Source: JAKVBH01 sp049800955
GTDB taxonomy: Bacteria > Pseudomonadota > Alphaproteobacteria > Rhodobacterales > Rhodobacteraceae
DNA: 64,000 nt
Direction of reading: 5' to 3'
NCBI RefSeq assembly: GCF_049800955.1
Contig: NZ_JBNAGA010000001.1
Span: 930,001 to 994,000 of the forward strand
Positions 40,855-48,912 of the stretch are shown here, piece by piece; within the stretch, counting starts at the first letter, position 1; each line of letters opens with the position of its first letter. The notes beneath the pieces are model-generated. The model saw nothing but the letters and a program-made list of their open reading frames with translations. It ran no database searches and was not told the DNA's origin. The translations under genes were made by a program, and so were the position numbers.

Positions 40855-41852
40855 CCGCCCTGACCCTGACAGATGTCTGCAAGAGCTTCGGCCCGGTCGA
40901 GGTGCTCAAGGACATCAACCTTACCGTGGAGGAGGGCGAGTTTGTCGTCTTCGTCGGGCCCTCGGGCTGCGGCAAATCTACCTTGCTGCGCGTCATCGCG
41001 GGTCTCGAGGACGCCACACGCGGTACGGTCCAGATTGGTGGCGATGTGGTCAATGCCGTGCCGCCCGCAAAGCGGGGCATTGCCATGGTGTTCCAATCCT
41101 ACGCGCTCTACCCGCATCTGAGCGTACGAGACAACATGGCCCTTGGCCTCAAACAGGAGAAACAGCCCAAAGCGGTGATCGAGGCGCGTGTCGAGAAAGC
41201 TATCACGATGCTGGATCTCGCGGCGTATGTGGACCGGCGGCCCTCGGATCTCTCCGGCGGGCAGCGTCAGCGCGTGGCCATCGGGCGCGCCATTGTGCGG
41301 GAGCCCAAACTGTTTTTGTTTGACGAGCCTCTGTCCAATCTCGACGCGGCGCTGCGCATGAACACGCGGATCGAGATTGCCGAGTTGCACCGCGCCTTGA
41401 GCGCCTCGATGATCTACGTGACCCATGACCAAACCGAGGCCATGACGCTGGCCGACAAGATCGTCGTGCTGCGCGATGGCCGGGTGGAGCAGGTGGGCTC
41501 ACCCATGGAGCTCTACAACAATCCGGCCAACCAGTTCGTGGCAGGCTTTCTGGGCGCGCCCTCCATGAACTTTCTGCAAAAAGCGGCGCTTGCCATCCCG
41601 CAGGGCGGGCATCTGGGGATCAGACCTGAACACTTGCGCCCCACAGCGGAAGGCCGGATTGCGGGCCGCGTCACCCATGTGGAACGTCTGGGCGGGGATA
41701 CCAACCTGCTGGTACGCACGGCTGAGGGCGAGGCGCTGACCGTGCGCATCTTCGGACAGGACCCGACACAGGTCGGCGCGGATATCTCTTTGGATTTCGA
41801 CGACCATCTGGCCTTTGCCTTCGACAGCGCGGGCGCGAGACTTAGGAGCTAA
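40851..41852 (+). CDS. ABC sugar transporter ATP-binding protein (MalK/UgpC type)
   Basis: 333 residues. Walker A GPSGCGKST (37-45), Q-loop in FQSYALYPHL, signature LSGGQRQRVAIGRA, Walker B LFLFDEPLSNLDA and H-loop THDQTEAM are all present. A C-terminal OB-fold domain (about 235-333), with GIRPEHLRPTAEGRI, is typical of MalK/UgpC regulators of CUT1 importers. Last gene of the murQ unit, overlapping the oxidoreductase stop by four bases. It powers import by the two permeases. Substrate specificity is set by the binding protein, so none is implied here. Confidence 0.93.
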   Translation: MTALTLTDVCKSFGPVEVLKDINLTVEEGEFVVFVGPSGCGKSTLLRVIAGLEDATRGTVQIGGDVVNAVPPAKRGIAMVFQSYALYPHLSVRDNMALGLKQEKQPKAVIEARVEKAITMLDLAAYVDRRPSDLSGGQRQRVAIGRAIVREPKLFLFDEPLSNLDAALRMNTRIEIAELHRALSASMIYVTHDQTEAMTLADKIVVLRDGRVEQVGSPMELYNNPANQFVAGFLGAPSMNFLQKAALAIPQGGHLGIRPEHLRPTAEGRIAGRVTHVERLGGDTNLLVRTAEGEALTVRIFGQDPTQVGADISLDFDDHLAFAFDSAGARLRS

Positions 41853-41884
41853 GGCCTCTCACTCATCTTCCTCGCCACTCACCT

Positions 41885-42946
41885 TCAATCCGCAAACGTG
41901 TCGATGATCCGGTCGATCTCGGCGCGCGAGGCCCGGGCAATCTCGGCTTGACCCGCGCGGGAGGCGGCGCGGGTTTCCTCCGCGTCTCCCACCACGATGA
42001 TATTCTCATCATTCGATTTGTTGGCGGGGCGGGTGTAGTTGAAGCTGCCGAAGATCGTGACCTCGTCGTCAATGACCATCAACTTGTGGTGCACCTTGCC
42101 AAGCTGGCCCGTCCCGCCTGCGATGCGAATGTCGATGCCCGCCTGTTGCAGAGGCACCTTGGCGGCCCAGCGTTGGTTGGCCTGCCGCCGATCCAGCACG
42201 CCGCGCACCTTGATGCCATTGCGGTGGGCCGCGATCAGCGCGTCATCAATCCCGGAGCTTTGCGCGAAGGTAAAGGAGGCGAAATCCACGCGGCGGCGCG
42301 CCTTCAGGATCTGCTTCATGATCTCCATTTCCGGGCCATGGTCCGGCGCAAAGAGCGGTTTGACGCGGATGCCCGAGACATCATCCTCAATCGGTTTGCG
42401 CCCATGGCCCAGCGAGAACTTCCCGAAGCGCCCCTCGCGGATATCGCGAAACTCGCGCTTATAGGCATTGGCGATGCCCTTGTCCTCGATGATGACGACG
42501 TGGTTGAGGTTCTTCGTCACGCCTGTGGTGGTGAAGTTGGTGGAACCTGTCAGGACCGCATCGCCCAACACCATGAATTTCTGGTGGAAAATCGCAGGGT
42601 TGAAATCGACCTTCACATCCGTGGTCGAGCGCAGGATCGCATTGAAGAGCTGTCGGTTGATCTCGTGCTTGCCGCCCGGCGCGCGGGTGTCCTCGACGCT
42701 TTTGGGCTTGCGCGCGGCCAGCAGGTAGCTTTGCTCCATGACCAGATCGATGGTGACCCCGCGCAGCCGGGCCGCGATGATCGCCTCGGCAATGGCCGGG
42801 TGGTCGATCTCCTGAATGGCGATCATCAGGTTCTGGCGTTTCTTCGCCCGCGCAATGAAACCGAGGATCGGGGCCAGCAGGTCGTCAGGCCCGCCATGGG
42901 CCGCGGGCCCGTGATACACTTTGATGTCTCCAACTTCTATAGCCAT
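41885..42946 (-). CDS. Phospholipase D-like protein with two HKD motifs
   Basis: 353 residues from ATG 42946, with no signal peptide. Two HxK-type active sites are seen: HQKFMVLGDAVLTGSTN (about 190-206) and HHKLMVIDDEVTIFGSFN (about 295-312), as in cardiolipin synthases, PLD nucleases and phosphatidylserine synthases. There are no membrane helices, so a cytosolic nuclease or phosphodiesterase is more likely than a lipid synthase. The frame to 43192 overlaps the next gene's promoter. It is divergent from a small membrane protein, with a 7-bp palindrome between. No restriction or defence neighbour is present. Confidence 0.85.
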   Translation of the reverse strand: MAIEVGDIKVYHGPAAHGGPDDLLAPILGFIARAKKRQNLMIAIQEIDHPAIAEAIIAARLRGVTIDLVMEQSYLLAARKPKSVEDTRAPGGKHEINRQLFNAILRSTTDVKVDFNPAIFHQKFMVLGDAVLTGSTNFTTTGVTKNLNHVVIIEDKGIANAYKREFRDIREGRFGKFSLGHGRKPIEDDVSGIRVKPLFAPDHGPEMEIMKQILKARRRVDFASFTFAQSSGIDDALIAAHRNGIKVRGVLDRRQANQRWAAKVPLQQAGIDIRIAGGTGQLGKVHHKLMVIDDEVTIFGSFNYTRPANKSNDENIIVVGDAEETRAASRAGQAEIARASRAEIDRIIDTFAD

Positions 42947-42985
42947 GAAATGCCTCAATGAATCGTTGAATGAATACCTCAGCCT

Positions 42986-43002
42986 AACACGTTTGACGTG
43001 TT
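42986..43002. promoter_or_regulatory. Palindrome between divergent PLD and membrane-protein genes
   Basis: AACACGT-TTG-ACGTGTT, a perfect 7-bp inverted repeat followed by TTTT on the plus strand. It lies 40 bases upstream of the PLD start. It could be an operator or a short attenuator. Confidence 0.5.
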
Positions 43003-43109
43003 TTTTGAGAAGGATGTTCGAATTCAGGATGAGGCCTGAGCGGGCCAAAGGCCGCGCCCACTCGCCAAGTCCGATGACATCGGGTAGGCAGACGCAAAAG
43101 GGAGTCTCC

Positions 43110-43622
43110 ATGCCAGCATCGAACGCACCGCCACCTGAGGTCATTGCGGAAATGTACGCGCCGCCCGGTCGTCGCTGGTTGGGCGTGGGCATGCTCTATG
43201 GGCTTGGCCTGTTGCTGCTAACGCTTGGGGCCTTGCGCCCGCCTGACAGCGTGGGCTGGGTTGTCTTTCTCTTCGCAACCGGCGCTTTGGCGATCTGGGG
43301 CGGCGAGAAGATGCGGCAATCCACGGCCCTTGGTCTGCGCCTGACCGATGACGGACTTTGGGACACCAGTGGCCGCAGGATCGTCTCGCTTGATGAGATC
43401 GAAAACGTGGATCGCGGGGTCTTTGCGTTCAAACCGTCCAATGGATTTTTGCTCAAAACGCGCGATCCTGTGGGTCGCAGTTGGCGGCCCGGGCTCTACT
43501 GGACCATGGGACGGCGCATCGGTGTGGGCGGCGTGACCAGCCGGGCGCAGGCAAAGCTGATGTCAGACACGATCACCATGATCCTGGCTGAGCGGCGTGT
43601 CGACGAAATGTCAGACGACTAG
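43110..43622 (+). CDS. Two-helix membrane protein with PH-like cytosolic part
   Basis: 170 residues from ATG 43110, with AAAGGGAG five bases before it. Two membrane helices (about 22-45 and 48-65) are followed by a soluble part, RLTDDGLWDTSGRRIVSLDEIENVDRGVF (in family-like order), that looks like bacterial PH domains in which a strand-rich fold follows a membrane hairpin. No catalytic motif is seen. It overlaps nothing and is divergent from the PLD gene by 163 bases. Function unknown; a lipid-associated role alongside the PLD protein is conceivable. Confidence 0.66.
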   Translation: MPASNAPPPEVIAEMYAPPGRRWLGVGMLYGLGLLLLTLGALRPPDSVGWVVFLFATGALAIWGGEKMRQSTALGLRLTDDGLWDTSGRRIVSLDEIENVDRGVFAFKPSNGFLLKTRDPVGRSWRPGLYWTMGRRIGVGGVTSRAQAKLMSDTITMILAERRVDEMSDD

Positions 43623-43643
43623 CTTGGCGCGGGGCGCTCTGTC

Positions 43644-44291
43644 TTAACCCAGTGATGCGATGAGGCGTGCAGCCTCGTCTTTGGGTTTGGCCAGCGCATC
43701 GCGGTCCTGACCCGGAAAGAAGCGGGCGCGGGTGGCGGTGCCCATCTGGGCCGGTTCATGCACGATGACGCGTGGGCCGCTTTTCGTGTTTTCCGCAGCC
43801 CAGCTGCGCGCCAGTGCGATCTGCGCGGCCTTTGTTGATCCGTAAGCGCCGAAGAATTTCTCGCCCGCCCGTGCATCATCAAGGAAGACGGCCGTGCCGC
43901 GCTCGCCCAGCAAGGGGGCCACAAAGGCGATGAGGCGACCTGTCGCGGTCACATTGATATCCACCGATTTCTGCCAGTCTTTCATGTTCAGATGGCCCGC
44001 CGGCGTCAGCGGCGCGGCGTGCACGGCGGCGTGGATCCACAGATCGAGCGTGCCCCAGCGGTCATAGATCCCGCGGCAGAGCTGCGCCATGGCGGGCTCG
44101 ACGCTGATGTCCATCGGTGCCAGCGTGGCCTGTCCGCCCTTGGCCTGAATCAGGTCATCGAGTTCTTCAAGGGCGCCGGTGGTGCGCGCGACGGCGATGA
44201 CATGATGGGTCTCGGCCAATTGTTCGGCCAGTGAGAAGCCAAGGCCGCGCGAGGCGCCGGTGATCAGGGCGGTGGGTTTGCTGTCTGTCAT
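43644..44291 (-). CDS. Short-chain dehydrogenase/reductase (SDR)
   Basis: 215 residues. The NAD(P) motif is TGASRGLGFSLA (TGxxxGxG) near residue 10. The active-site tyrosine motif is YGSTKAAQ (YxxxK). The catalytic serine seems replaced, as the usual position reads LDDARAG. The chain is shorter than a typical 250-residue SDR and lacks much of the substrate-binding C-terminus; it ends at DEAARLIASLG. Start ATG 44291; the frame runs on to 45056 through non-homologous sequence. It is divergent from bioY (about 110 bases). The substrate is unknown. Confidence 0.75.
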   Translation of the reverse strand: MTDSKPTALITGASRGLGFSLAEQLAETHHVIAVARTTGALEELDDLIQAKGGQATLAPMDISVEPAMAQLCRGIYDRWGTLDLWIHAAVHAAPLTPAGHLNMKDWQKSVDINVTATGRLIAFVAPLLGERGTAVFLDDARAGEKFFGAYGSTKAAQIALARSWAAENTKSGPRVIVHEPAQMGTATRARFFPGQDRDALAKPKDEAARLIASLG

Positions 44292-44402
44292 GGGGGTGCG
44301 ACATGCCAGAGCGGGCCTGTTAGCGCAAGCCCCGCTTGACTTGCCGGGGGGCAGACCGCAAGACGGTAACAACGTAGGTAAAAGACCCTGAAGGAGTTGC
44401 CC

Positions 44403-44984
44403 ATGACCCTCACCCAAGCCGCTCTCGGACAGATGAGCCTGATGCGTCAGGCGTTGGTTGTTCTGGCCGCCACGATGTTCATCGCTGTTGCCGCGCAGAT
44501 TTCGGTGCCGTTCTATCCCGTGCCGCTGACGCTGCAGACGCTGGCCATTCTGCTGGTGGGCTTTGCGCTCGGGGCGCGTCTGGGCGCGATTGCGGTGCTG
44601 GCCTATCTCGCGGAAGGGGCGATGGGCTTGCCTGTCTTTGCCAATTTCAACAATGGCGCGGCGTTCGCGGGCCCCACGGCGGGCTTCCTCGTGGGTTTTG
44701 TGGCGCTGGCCTGGATCGCGGGCAAAGCCGCTGACATGGGCGTGCGCGGGATTGTCGGCACGACACTGGCCGCAGCACTTGCGACGGCTGTGATTTATAT
44801 CCCCGGTCTGGCCTGGCCGCTGGCCGTGGCCAACGCGACGGGCATCTCGGCCGGTTGGGCGGGCGCGGATCTGGCCACGACGCTGGGATGGTTCGCGACA
44901 CCGTTCCTGCTGGGCGATGCCGTGAAAGCGGTTTTGGCGGCTCTGATCGTCACCGGCGGCTGGAAGGTTCTCTCCAAGCGGTGA
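44403..44984 (+). CDS. bioY: Biotin transporter BioY
   Basis: 193 residues with about six membrane spans. BioY is the biotin-binding S-component of an ECF transporter and can work alone in some bacteria. Landmarks are AQISVPFYPVPLTLQTLAILLVGFALG, GLPVFA and GPTAGFLVGF, all family-typical. ATG 44403 has AAGGAG directly upstream; the TTG at 44397 is part of the same site. No bioM/bioN genes adjoin. No BioR-type TTATCTATAA site was found in the 110-base upstream region. A terminator follows. Confidence 0.9.
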   Translation: MTLTQAALGQMSLMRQALVVLAATMFIAVAAQISVPFYPVPLTLQTLAILLVGFALGARLGAIAVLAYLAEGAMGLPVFANFNNGAAFAGPTAGFLVGFVALAWIAGKAADMGVRGIVGTTLAAALATAVIYIPGLAWPLAVANATGISAGWAGADLATTLGWFATPFLLGDAVKAVLAALIVTGGWKVLSKR

Positions 44985-45008
44985 GCCTGCGCCATCTGAT
45001 GTGAAACG

Positions 45009-45039
45009 GGCCGGGGCATTGCTCCGGCCTTTTTCTTTT
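45009..45039 (+). terminator. Rho-independent terminator after bioY
   Basis: A 9-bp GC stem (GGCCGGGGC with GCTCCGGCC, one G-U pair), three-base loop, and TTTTTCTTTTC tail, 24 bases after the bioY stop. Confidence 0.85.
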
Positions 45040-45092
45040 CGGGGACGTTTCCACAAGGAGCGGGCTGCGCCCGCGCTGGATTTTTTGGGTAT

Positions 45093-45154
45093 GGGGCTCT
45101 GCCCCGGCGCAAACGGGGTTTGCGCCTCCCCGAGGTATTTAGGGACAAAAGAAG
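45093..45154. repeat. Dispersed double-hairpin repeat, copy A
   Basis: Order: GGGGCTCTGCCCC hairpin, GCGCAAAC/GTTTGCGC hairpin, then CCCCGAGGTATTT and ACAAAAGAAG. Copy B at 48774-48836 matches closely over the same length. It lies between the convergent bioY and purF genes, so it may act as a terminator for purF. Confidence 0.8.
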
Positions 45155-45177
45155 GCTTGGGCCCAGTTGCCCTGCGG

Positions 45178-46647
45178 TTATTCGGCAGCTTTCATCTGGA
45201 AGCCTTTTTCCAACATGTCTGCGGGCTCGACGGGGTATTCGCCCGAGAAGCAGGCGTCGCAATATTGCGGGCTTTTGGGATCGCGGCCCTGTGCCTCGCC
45301 CACGGCGCGGTAGAGGCCATCGAGCGAGATGAACTTCAAGCTGTCGACCGCGAGGTGGTCGCGCATTTCCTCTTCGCTCATGGTCGCGGCGAGGAGTTTT
45401 TCGCGTTGTGGCGTGTCCACACCGTAAAAGCAGGGCCAGGCCGTGGGCGGGGAGGCGATGCGGAAATGCACTTCGGCGGCGCCGGCATCGAGGATCATTT
45501 CCTTGATCTTGCGCGACGTCGTGCCGCGCACAACGCTGTCGTCCACGAGGATCACCCGTTTGCCTTGGATCAGCGCGCGGTTCACGTTGAGCTTGAGGCG
45601 CACGCCCATGTTGCGGATCTGCTCGGTGGGCTCGATAAATGTCCGGCCCATATATTGGTTGCGGATGATGCCCATGGCGTAGGGGATGCCCGATTCCTGG
45701 CTGAAGCCAATGGCAGCGGGCGTGCCGCTGTCGGGGACGGGGCAGACAAGGTCGGCCTCCACGGGGCTTTCCTTGGCGAGTTCCACGCCGATCTGACGGC
45801 GGGTTTCGTAGACGGAGCGGCCGCCGAGGATACTGTCAGGGCGCGAGAAATAGACATGCTCGAAGATGCAGAAGCGGGATTTTTGCGGGCGGAAGGGGCG
45901 GATGCTTTCGACGCCCTTGTCGGTGATCACGACCATCTCGCCGGGCTCGATCTCGCGGACATACTCCGCGCCGATGATATCCAGCGCGCAGGTCTCCGAG
46001 CTGAGGCACCAGCCATCGCCGACTTTGCCCAGAACCAACGGGCGCACGCCTAGCGGGTCACGCACACCGATCAGTTTGGTGCGGGTCATGGCGACGACGG
46101 AGAAAGCGCCTTCGACGCGGCGCAGCGCGTCTTCCATCCGCTCGGGGATATTGCGCTGGAGCGAGCGGGCCATGAGGTGGATGATGCATTCGCTGTCAGA
46201 TGAGCTCTGGAAGATTGAGCCGCGTTCGATCAGCTCGCGGCGGAGCGCATCGGCATTGGTGATATTGCCATTATGGGCGATGGCAGCGCCGCCCATGGAG
46301 AATTCGCCAAAGAAGGGCTGCACGTCGCGGATGGCGGTCTGGCCCTTGGAGCCCGCGGTCGAGTAGCGCACATGGCCGATGGCCAGCGGACCGGGCAGGG
46401 TTTCCATGAGCTTCTGCGATGTGAAATTGTCGCGCACATATCCGAAACGACGCGCGGAGTTGAAACCGGTGTCAGGATCATGGGCGACAATGCCGCCTGC
46501 TTCCTGACCCCTGTGTTGCAGGGCATGCAGGCCAAGGGCCACGAAATTGGCAGCATCGGTGACGCCGATGACGCCGAAGATCCCGCATTCCTCCTTCAGT
46601 TTGTCATCATCGAAAGGATGGGCGGGGGGCATGACGTGGTCGGACAA
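45178..46647 (-). CDS. purF: Amidophosphoribosyltransferase (glutamine PRPP amidotransferase)
   Basis: 489 residues. PurF makes phosphoribosylamine, the first step of purine synthesis, from PRPP and glutamine. The propeptide is removed to expose C21 in EECGIFGV as the N-terminal nucleophile. Glutaminase markers are ALHALQHRGQEAGG and RYSTAGS; the PRTase loop VILVDDSVVRGTTS contains the PRPP site. Full length. It lies 117 bases downstream of cvpA on the same strand, the cvpA-purF order known from Escherichia coli and many proteobacteria. The end is followed by copy A of the dispersed repeat. Confidence 0.96.
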   Translation of the reverse strand: MSDHVMPPAHPFDDDKLKEECGIFGVIGVTDAANFVALGLHALQHRGQEAGGIVAHDPDTGFNSARRFGYVRDNFTSQKLMETLPGPLAIGHVRYSTAGSKGQTAIRDVQPFFGEFSMGGAAIAHNGNITNADALRRELIERGSIFQSSSDSECIIHLMARSLQRNIPERMEDALRRVEGAFSVVAMTRTKLIGVRDPLGVRPLVLGKVGDGWCLSSETCALDIIGAEYVREIEPGEMVVITDKGVESIRPFRPQKSRFCIFEHVYFSRPDSILGGRSVYETRRQIGVELAKESPVEADLVCPVPDSGTPAAIGFSQESGIPYAMGIIRNQYMGRTFIEPTEQIRNMGVRLKLNVNRALIQGKRVILVDDSVVRGTTSRKIKEMILDAGAAEVHFRIASPPTAWPCFYGVDTPQREKLLAATMSEEEMRDHLAVDSLKFISLDGLYRAVGEAQGRDPKSPQYCDACFSGEYPVEPADMLEKGFQMKAAE

Positions 46648-46764
46648 GCGGCAGCTCCGAATCCGGTTAAATGATGGGCAAAGTCTTAAAGCGTCGGGCG
46701 GGCGCTGTCACGACAGGATCGGTCGATTTGGCGCGCCACAATGGCACGCCGCTCTTGTTCGCCA

Positions 46765-47325
46765 TCAGGTCGGTGTGTCGCAGACGCCCACGAGTTGTTC
46801 GTACTGGCGGGTGATCCAGCTGAGCGCTGCTTCGGGGTTCTGGTTTTCGATCGTGCCGGTCAGGCGGCCAAAGACGCGGGCGGAGCGACTGTCATCGATC
46901 ATGGCGATGTCTTGCGTTGTGAGCACGGTTTCATAGACGAAATAGGCCACAGCCACGAGCAGGATGCCGCGCAACACGCCAAAGACGAAGCCCAGCCCCT
47001 GATCCAAACCGCCGAAGATCGAGCGTTGGACAAGCGAGGAGAAGAGCGGTGTGAAAAGCGAGAAGACGACCAACACGGCTGCCACCACGAGCGCGAAGGC
47101 TGTGATGATGGCCAGCTCGCAACTGTCGCCAATAAAGCCGCCCACGACGGGCAGTTCCTTGACCAGTGGTTCGACCTGCGGCGCGAAGATGAAGGCCAGA
47201 ATGGCGGCGCCGATCCAGCCTGCGATGGCCAGACCCTCACGCACGAAGCCCCGGCTGTAGGCCAGCAGCGCTGACATGACGATGACCACGGCAACAATGC
47301 CATCCACGAGCGTAAAGCCGTCCAT
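46765..47325 (-). CDS. cvpA: CvpA family membrane protein
   Basis: 186 residues with four membrane spans, starting MDGFTLVDGIVAVVIVMSALLAYSRGFVRE (given in part), a clear CvpA N-terminus. CvpA is needed for colicin V production in E. coli and for tolerance of envelope stress and bile salts in others; its biochemical role is unsettled. ATG 47325 has AGAGAGG upstream; the extension to 47475 is not family-like. Its C-terminus (residues about 140-186) is soluble. It lies just upstream of purF. The radA stop lies 31 bases upstream on the same strand. Confidence 0.88.
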   Translation of the reverse strand: MDGFTLVDGIVAVVIVMSALLAYSRGFVREGLAIAGWIGAAILAFIFAPQVEPLVKELPVVGGFIGDSCELAIITAFALVVAAVLVVFSLFTPLFSSLVQRSIFGGLDQGLGFVFGVLRGILLVAVAYFVYETVLTTQDIAMIDDSRSARVFGRLTGTIENQNPEAALSWITRQYEQLVGVCDTPT

Positions 47326-47356
47326 CTGCTCTGCCTCTCTTCGTGTCTTGGGCGCG

Positions 47357-48724
47357 CTATCCCGCGCCGAAATGTTCACCCACGAATGCCGCCAGATCGC
47401 CCACACGGGACAAGGCCACACCCTCCGTGCCCGCCAATTTCCCCCCTTGCGGCACGATGGCTGACGTAAAACCAAGTTTGGCCGCTTCTTTCAACCGATT
47501 CTCACCCTGACCCACGGGTCGCAGGGCACCGGAGAGAGAAATCTCGCCAAAAACGACACACTCGGCAGGCAGGGCGGTGTCTTCGCGCGCGCTGAGGAGA
47601 GCGGCAGCGACGGCGAGATCGGCCGCGGGCTCTGAAATCTTCATACCGCCTGCGACATTGAGATAAACATCGAGCCCGGCAAAGGGGATGCCGCAGCGGG
47701 CCTCGAGCACGGCGAGGATCATGGCGAGACGTGAGCCGTCCCAACCCACGACTGTCCTGCGAGCCTGCGCATGGGGCGAGGGGGCCACGAGGGCTTGTAG
47801 CTCCACCAGAACGGGCCGCGTGCCCTCGATGCCCGCAAAGACCACGGAGCCGGGTGCGGGCGTGCCGCGTTCCGACAGAAAGAGCGCAGACGGGTTCGTC
47901 ACTTCGGCCAAACCCTGTCCCGTCATCTCAAATACACCGATTTCATCGGCGGGGCCGAAGCGGTTTTTGACAGCGCGCAGGATGCGGAATTGGTGGCCGC
48001 GTTCGCCTTCAAAGTAGAGCACAGTGTCGACCATATGCTCGACCACGCGCGGGCCCGCAATCTGGCCCTCTTTCGTGACATGGCCCACAAGGACAACGGA
48101 CATGCCCTTGCGCTTGGCAAAGGTCGTGAGCTCATGGGCGGCGGCGCGGACCTGGCTGACGGAGCCGGGCGCGGAGCCCACGTTGTCGGCCCACATGGTC
48201 TGAATGGAATCGATGATCGCGAGACGCGGCTTCTCCTGCTCCAGCGTCGTCAGGATATCGCGCAGGTTGGTTTCGGCCCCCAGCTTGACGGGGGCGTCGG
48301 CGAGGCCAAGGCGTTGGGCCCTCATACGGACCTGCGCGCTGGCCTCTTCGCCGGAGATGTAGATTGTCTTGACGCCTGATTGGGCAAACCGGGCCGCGGC
48401 TTGCAGAAGAAGCGTGGATTTTCCGATGCCGGGATCGCCGCCCACGAGGATCGCGGAGGCGTCCACCAGTCCACCGCCGAGGACCCGGTCAAGCTCGCCC
48501 AACCTTGAGAGGCTGCGGGGCGGGGGCGTCTCCTCGGTTGACAGATCCGTCAGCGCTACGGCGCGGCCCCGGGCCTGTCCCAGCGAGGTGGCGGCGGGGC
48601 CGTCGGAGATGCCAGCATCTTCGGAAATGGAATTCCAGGCGCCACAGGCTTCGCAGCGCCCTGACCACTTGGATGTCACATTGCCGCATTCCGCGCAGGA
48701 GAAGGAAGTCTTTGCTTTTGCCAT
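47357..48724 (-). CDS. radA: DNA repair protein RadA
   Basis: 455 residues. RadA processes branched recombination intermediates with RecA. The N-terminal C4 zinc finger is CAECGNVTSKWSGRCEACG; Walker A is GGDPGIGKSTLL; Walker B lies in LAIIDSIQTM; the family-specific KNRFG motif appears as VKNRFGPADEIG. The C-terminal third is Lon-like (protease fold without the catalytic dyad). ATG 48724 (MAKAKTSFSC) is standard; the six-residue extension is not. It is upstream of cvpA on the same strand and divergent from the MFS gene across copy B of the repeat. Confidence 0.95.
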   Translation of the reverse strand: MAKAKTSFSCAECGNVTSKWSGRCEACGAWNSISEDAGISDGPAATSLGQARGRAVALTDLSTEETPPPRSLSRLGELDRVLGGGLVDASAILVGGDPGIGKSTLLLQAAARFAQSGVKTIYISGEEASAQVRMRAQRLGLADAPVKLGAETNLRDILTTLEQEKPRLAIIDSIQTMWADNVGSAPGSVSQVRAAAHELTTFAKRKGMSVVLVGHVTKEGQIAGPRVVEHMVDTVLYFEGERGHQFRILRAVKNRFGPADEIGVFEMTGQGLAEVTNPSALFLSERGTPAPGSVVFAGIEGTRPVLVELQALVAPSPHAQARRTVVGWDGSRLAMILAVLEARCGIPFAGLDVYLNVAGGMKISEPAADLAVAAALLSAREDTALPAECVVFGEISLSGALRPVGQGENRLKEAAKLGFTSAIVPQGGKLAGTEGVALSRVGDLAAFVGEHFGAG

Positions 48725-48773
48725 GGTGCGCTTGTCCGGCAAAACGGGGGAAATGCCAAGAGCCCGCAGGATT

Positions 48774-48836
48774 GGGGGCTCTGCCCCCGCGCAAACTGCG
48801 TTTGCGCTCCCCCGAGGTATTTGAGGGCAAAAGAAG
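48774..48836. repeat. Dispersed double-hairpin repeat, copy B
   Basis: The same order as copy A: GGGGGC-TCT-GCCCCC hairpin, GCGCAAAC/GTTTGCGC hairpin, CCCCGAGGTATTT and GCAAAAGAAG. It lies between the divergent radA and MFS genes, in a promoter region and not at gene ends. Confidence 0.82.
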
Positions 48837-48912
48837 AGGAATGGCGCTCTGGAATTGGTCGGGGTTCAAGAGAGGCTTGCGTCTGACAACAGGCCGGTTC
48901 AAGAGCGCGTGC

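Noticed and set aside
43644..44291. SDR gene as a pseudogene because it is short and lacks the usual catalytic serine
   Set aside because: The frame is intact with NAD-binding and YxxxK motifs and a regular start, and short SDR-like proteins of this kind are common, so it is kept as a gene.
44292..45056. N-terminal extension of the SDR frame on the minus strand
   Set aside because: The added 255 residues are Arg/Gln/His-rich antisense of bioY; the SDR fold begins at ATG 44291.
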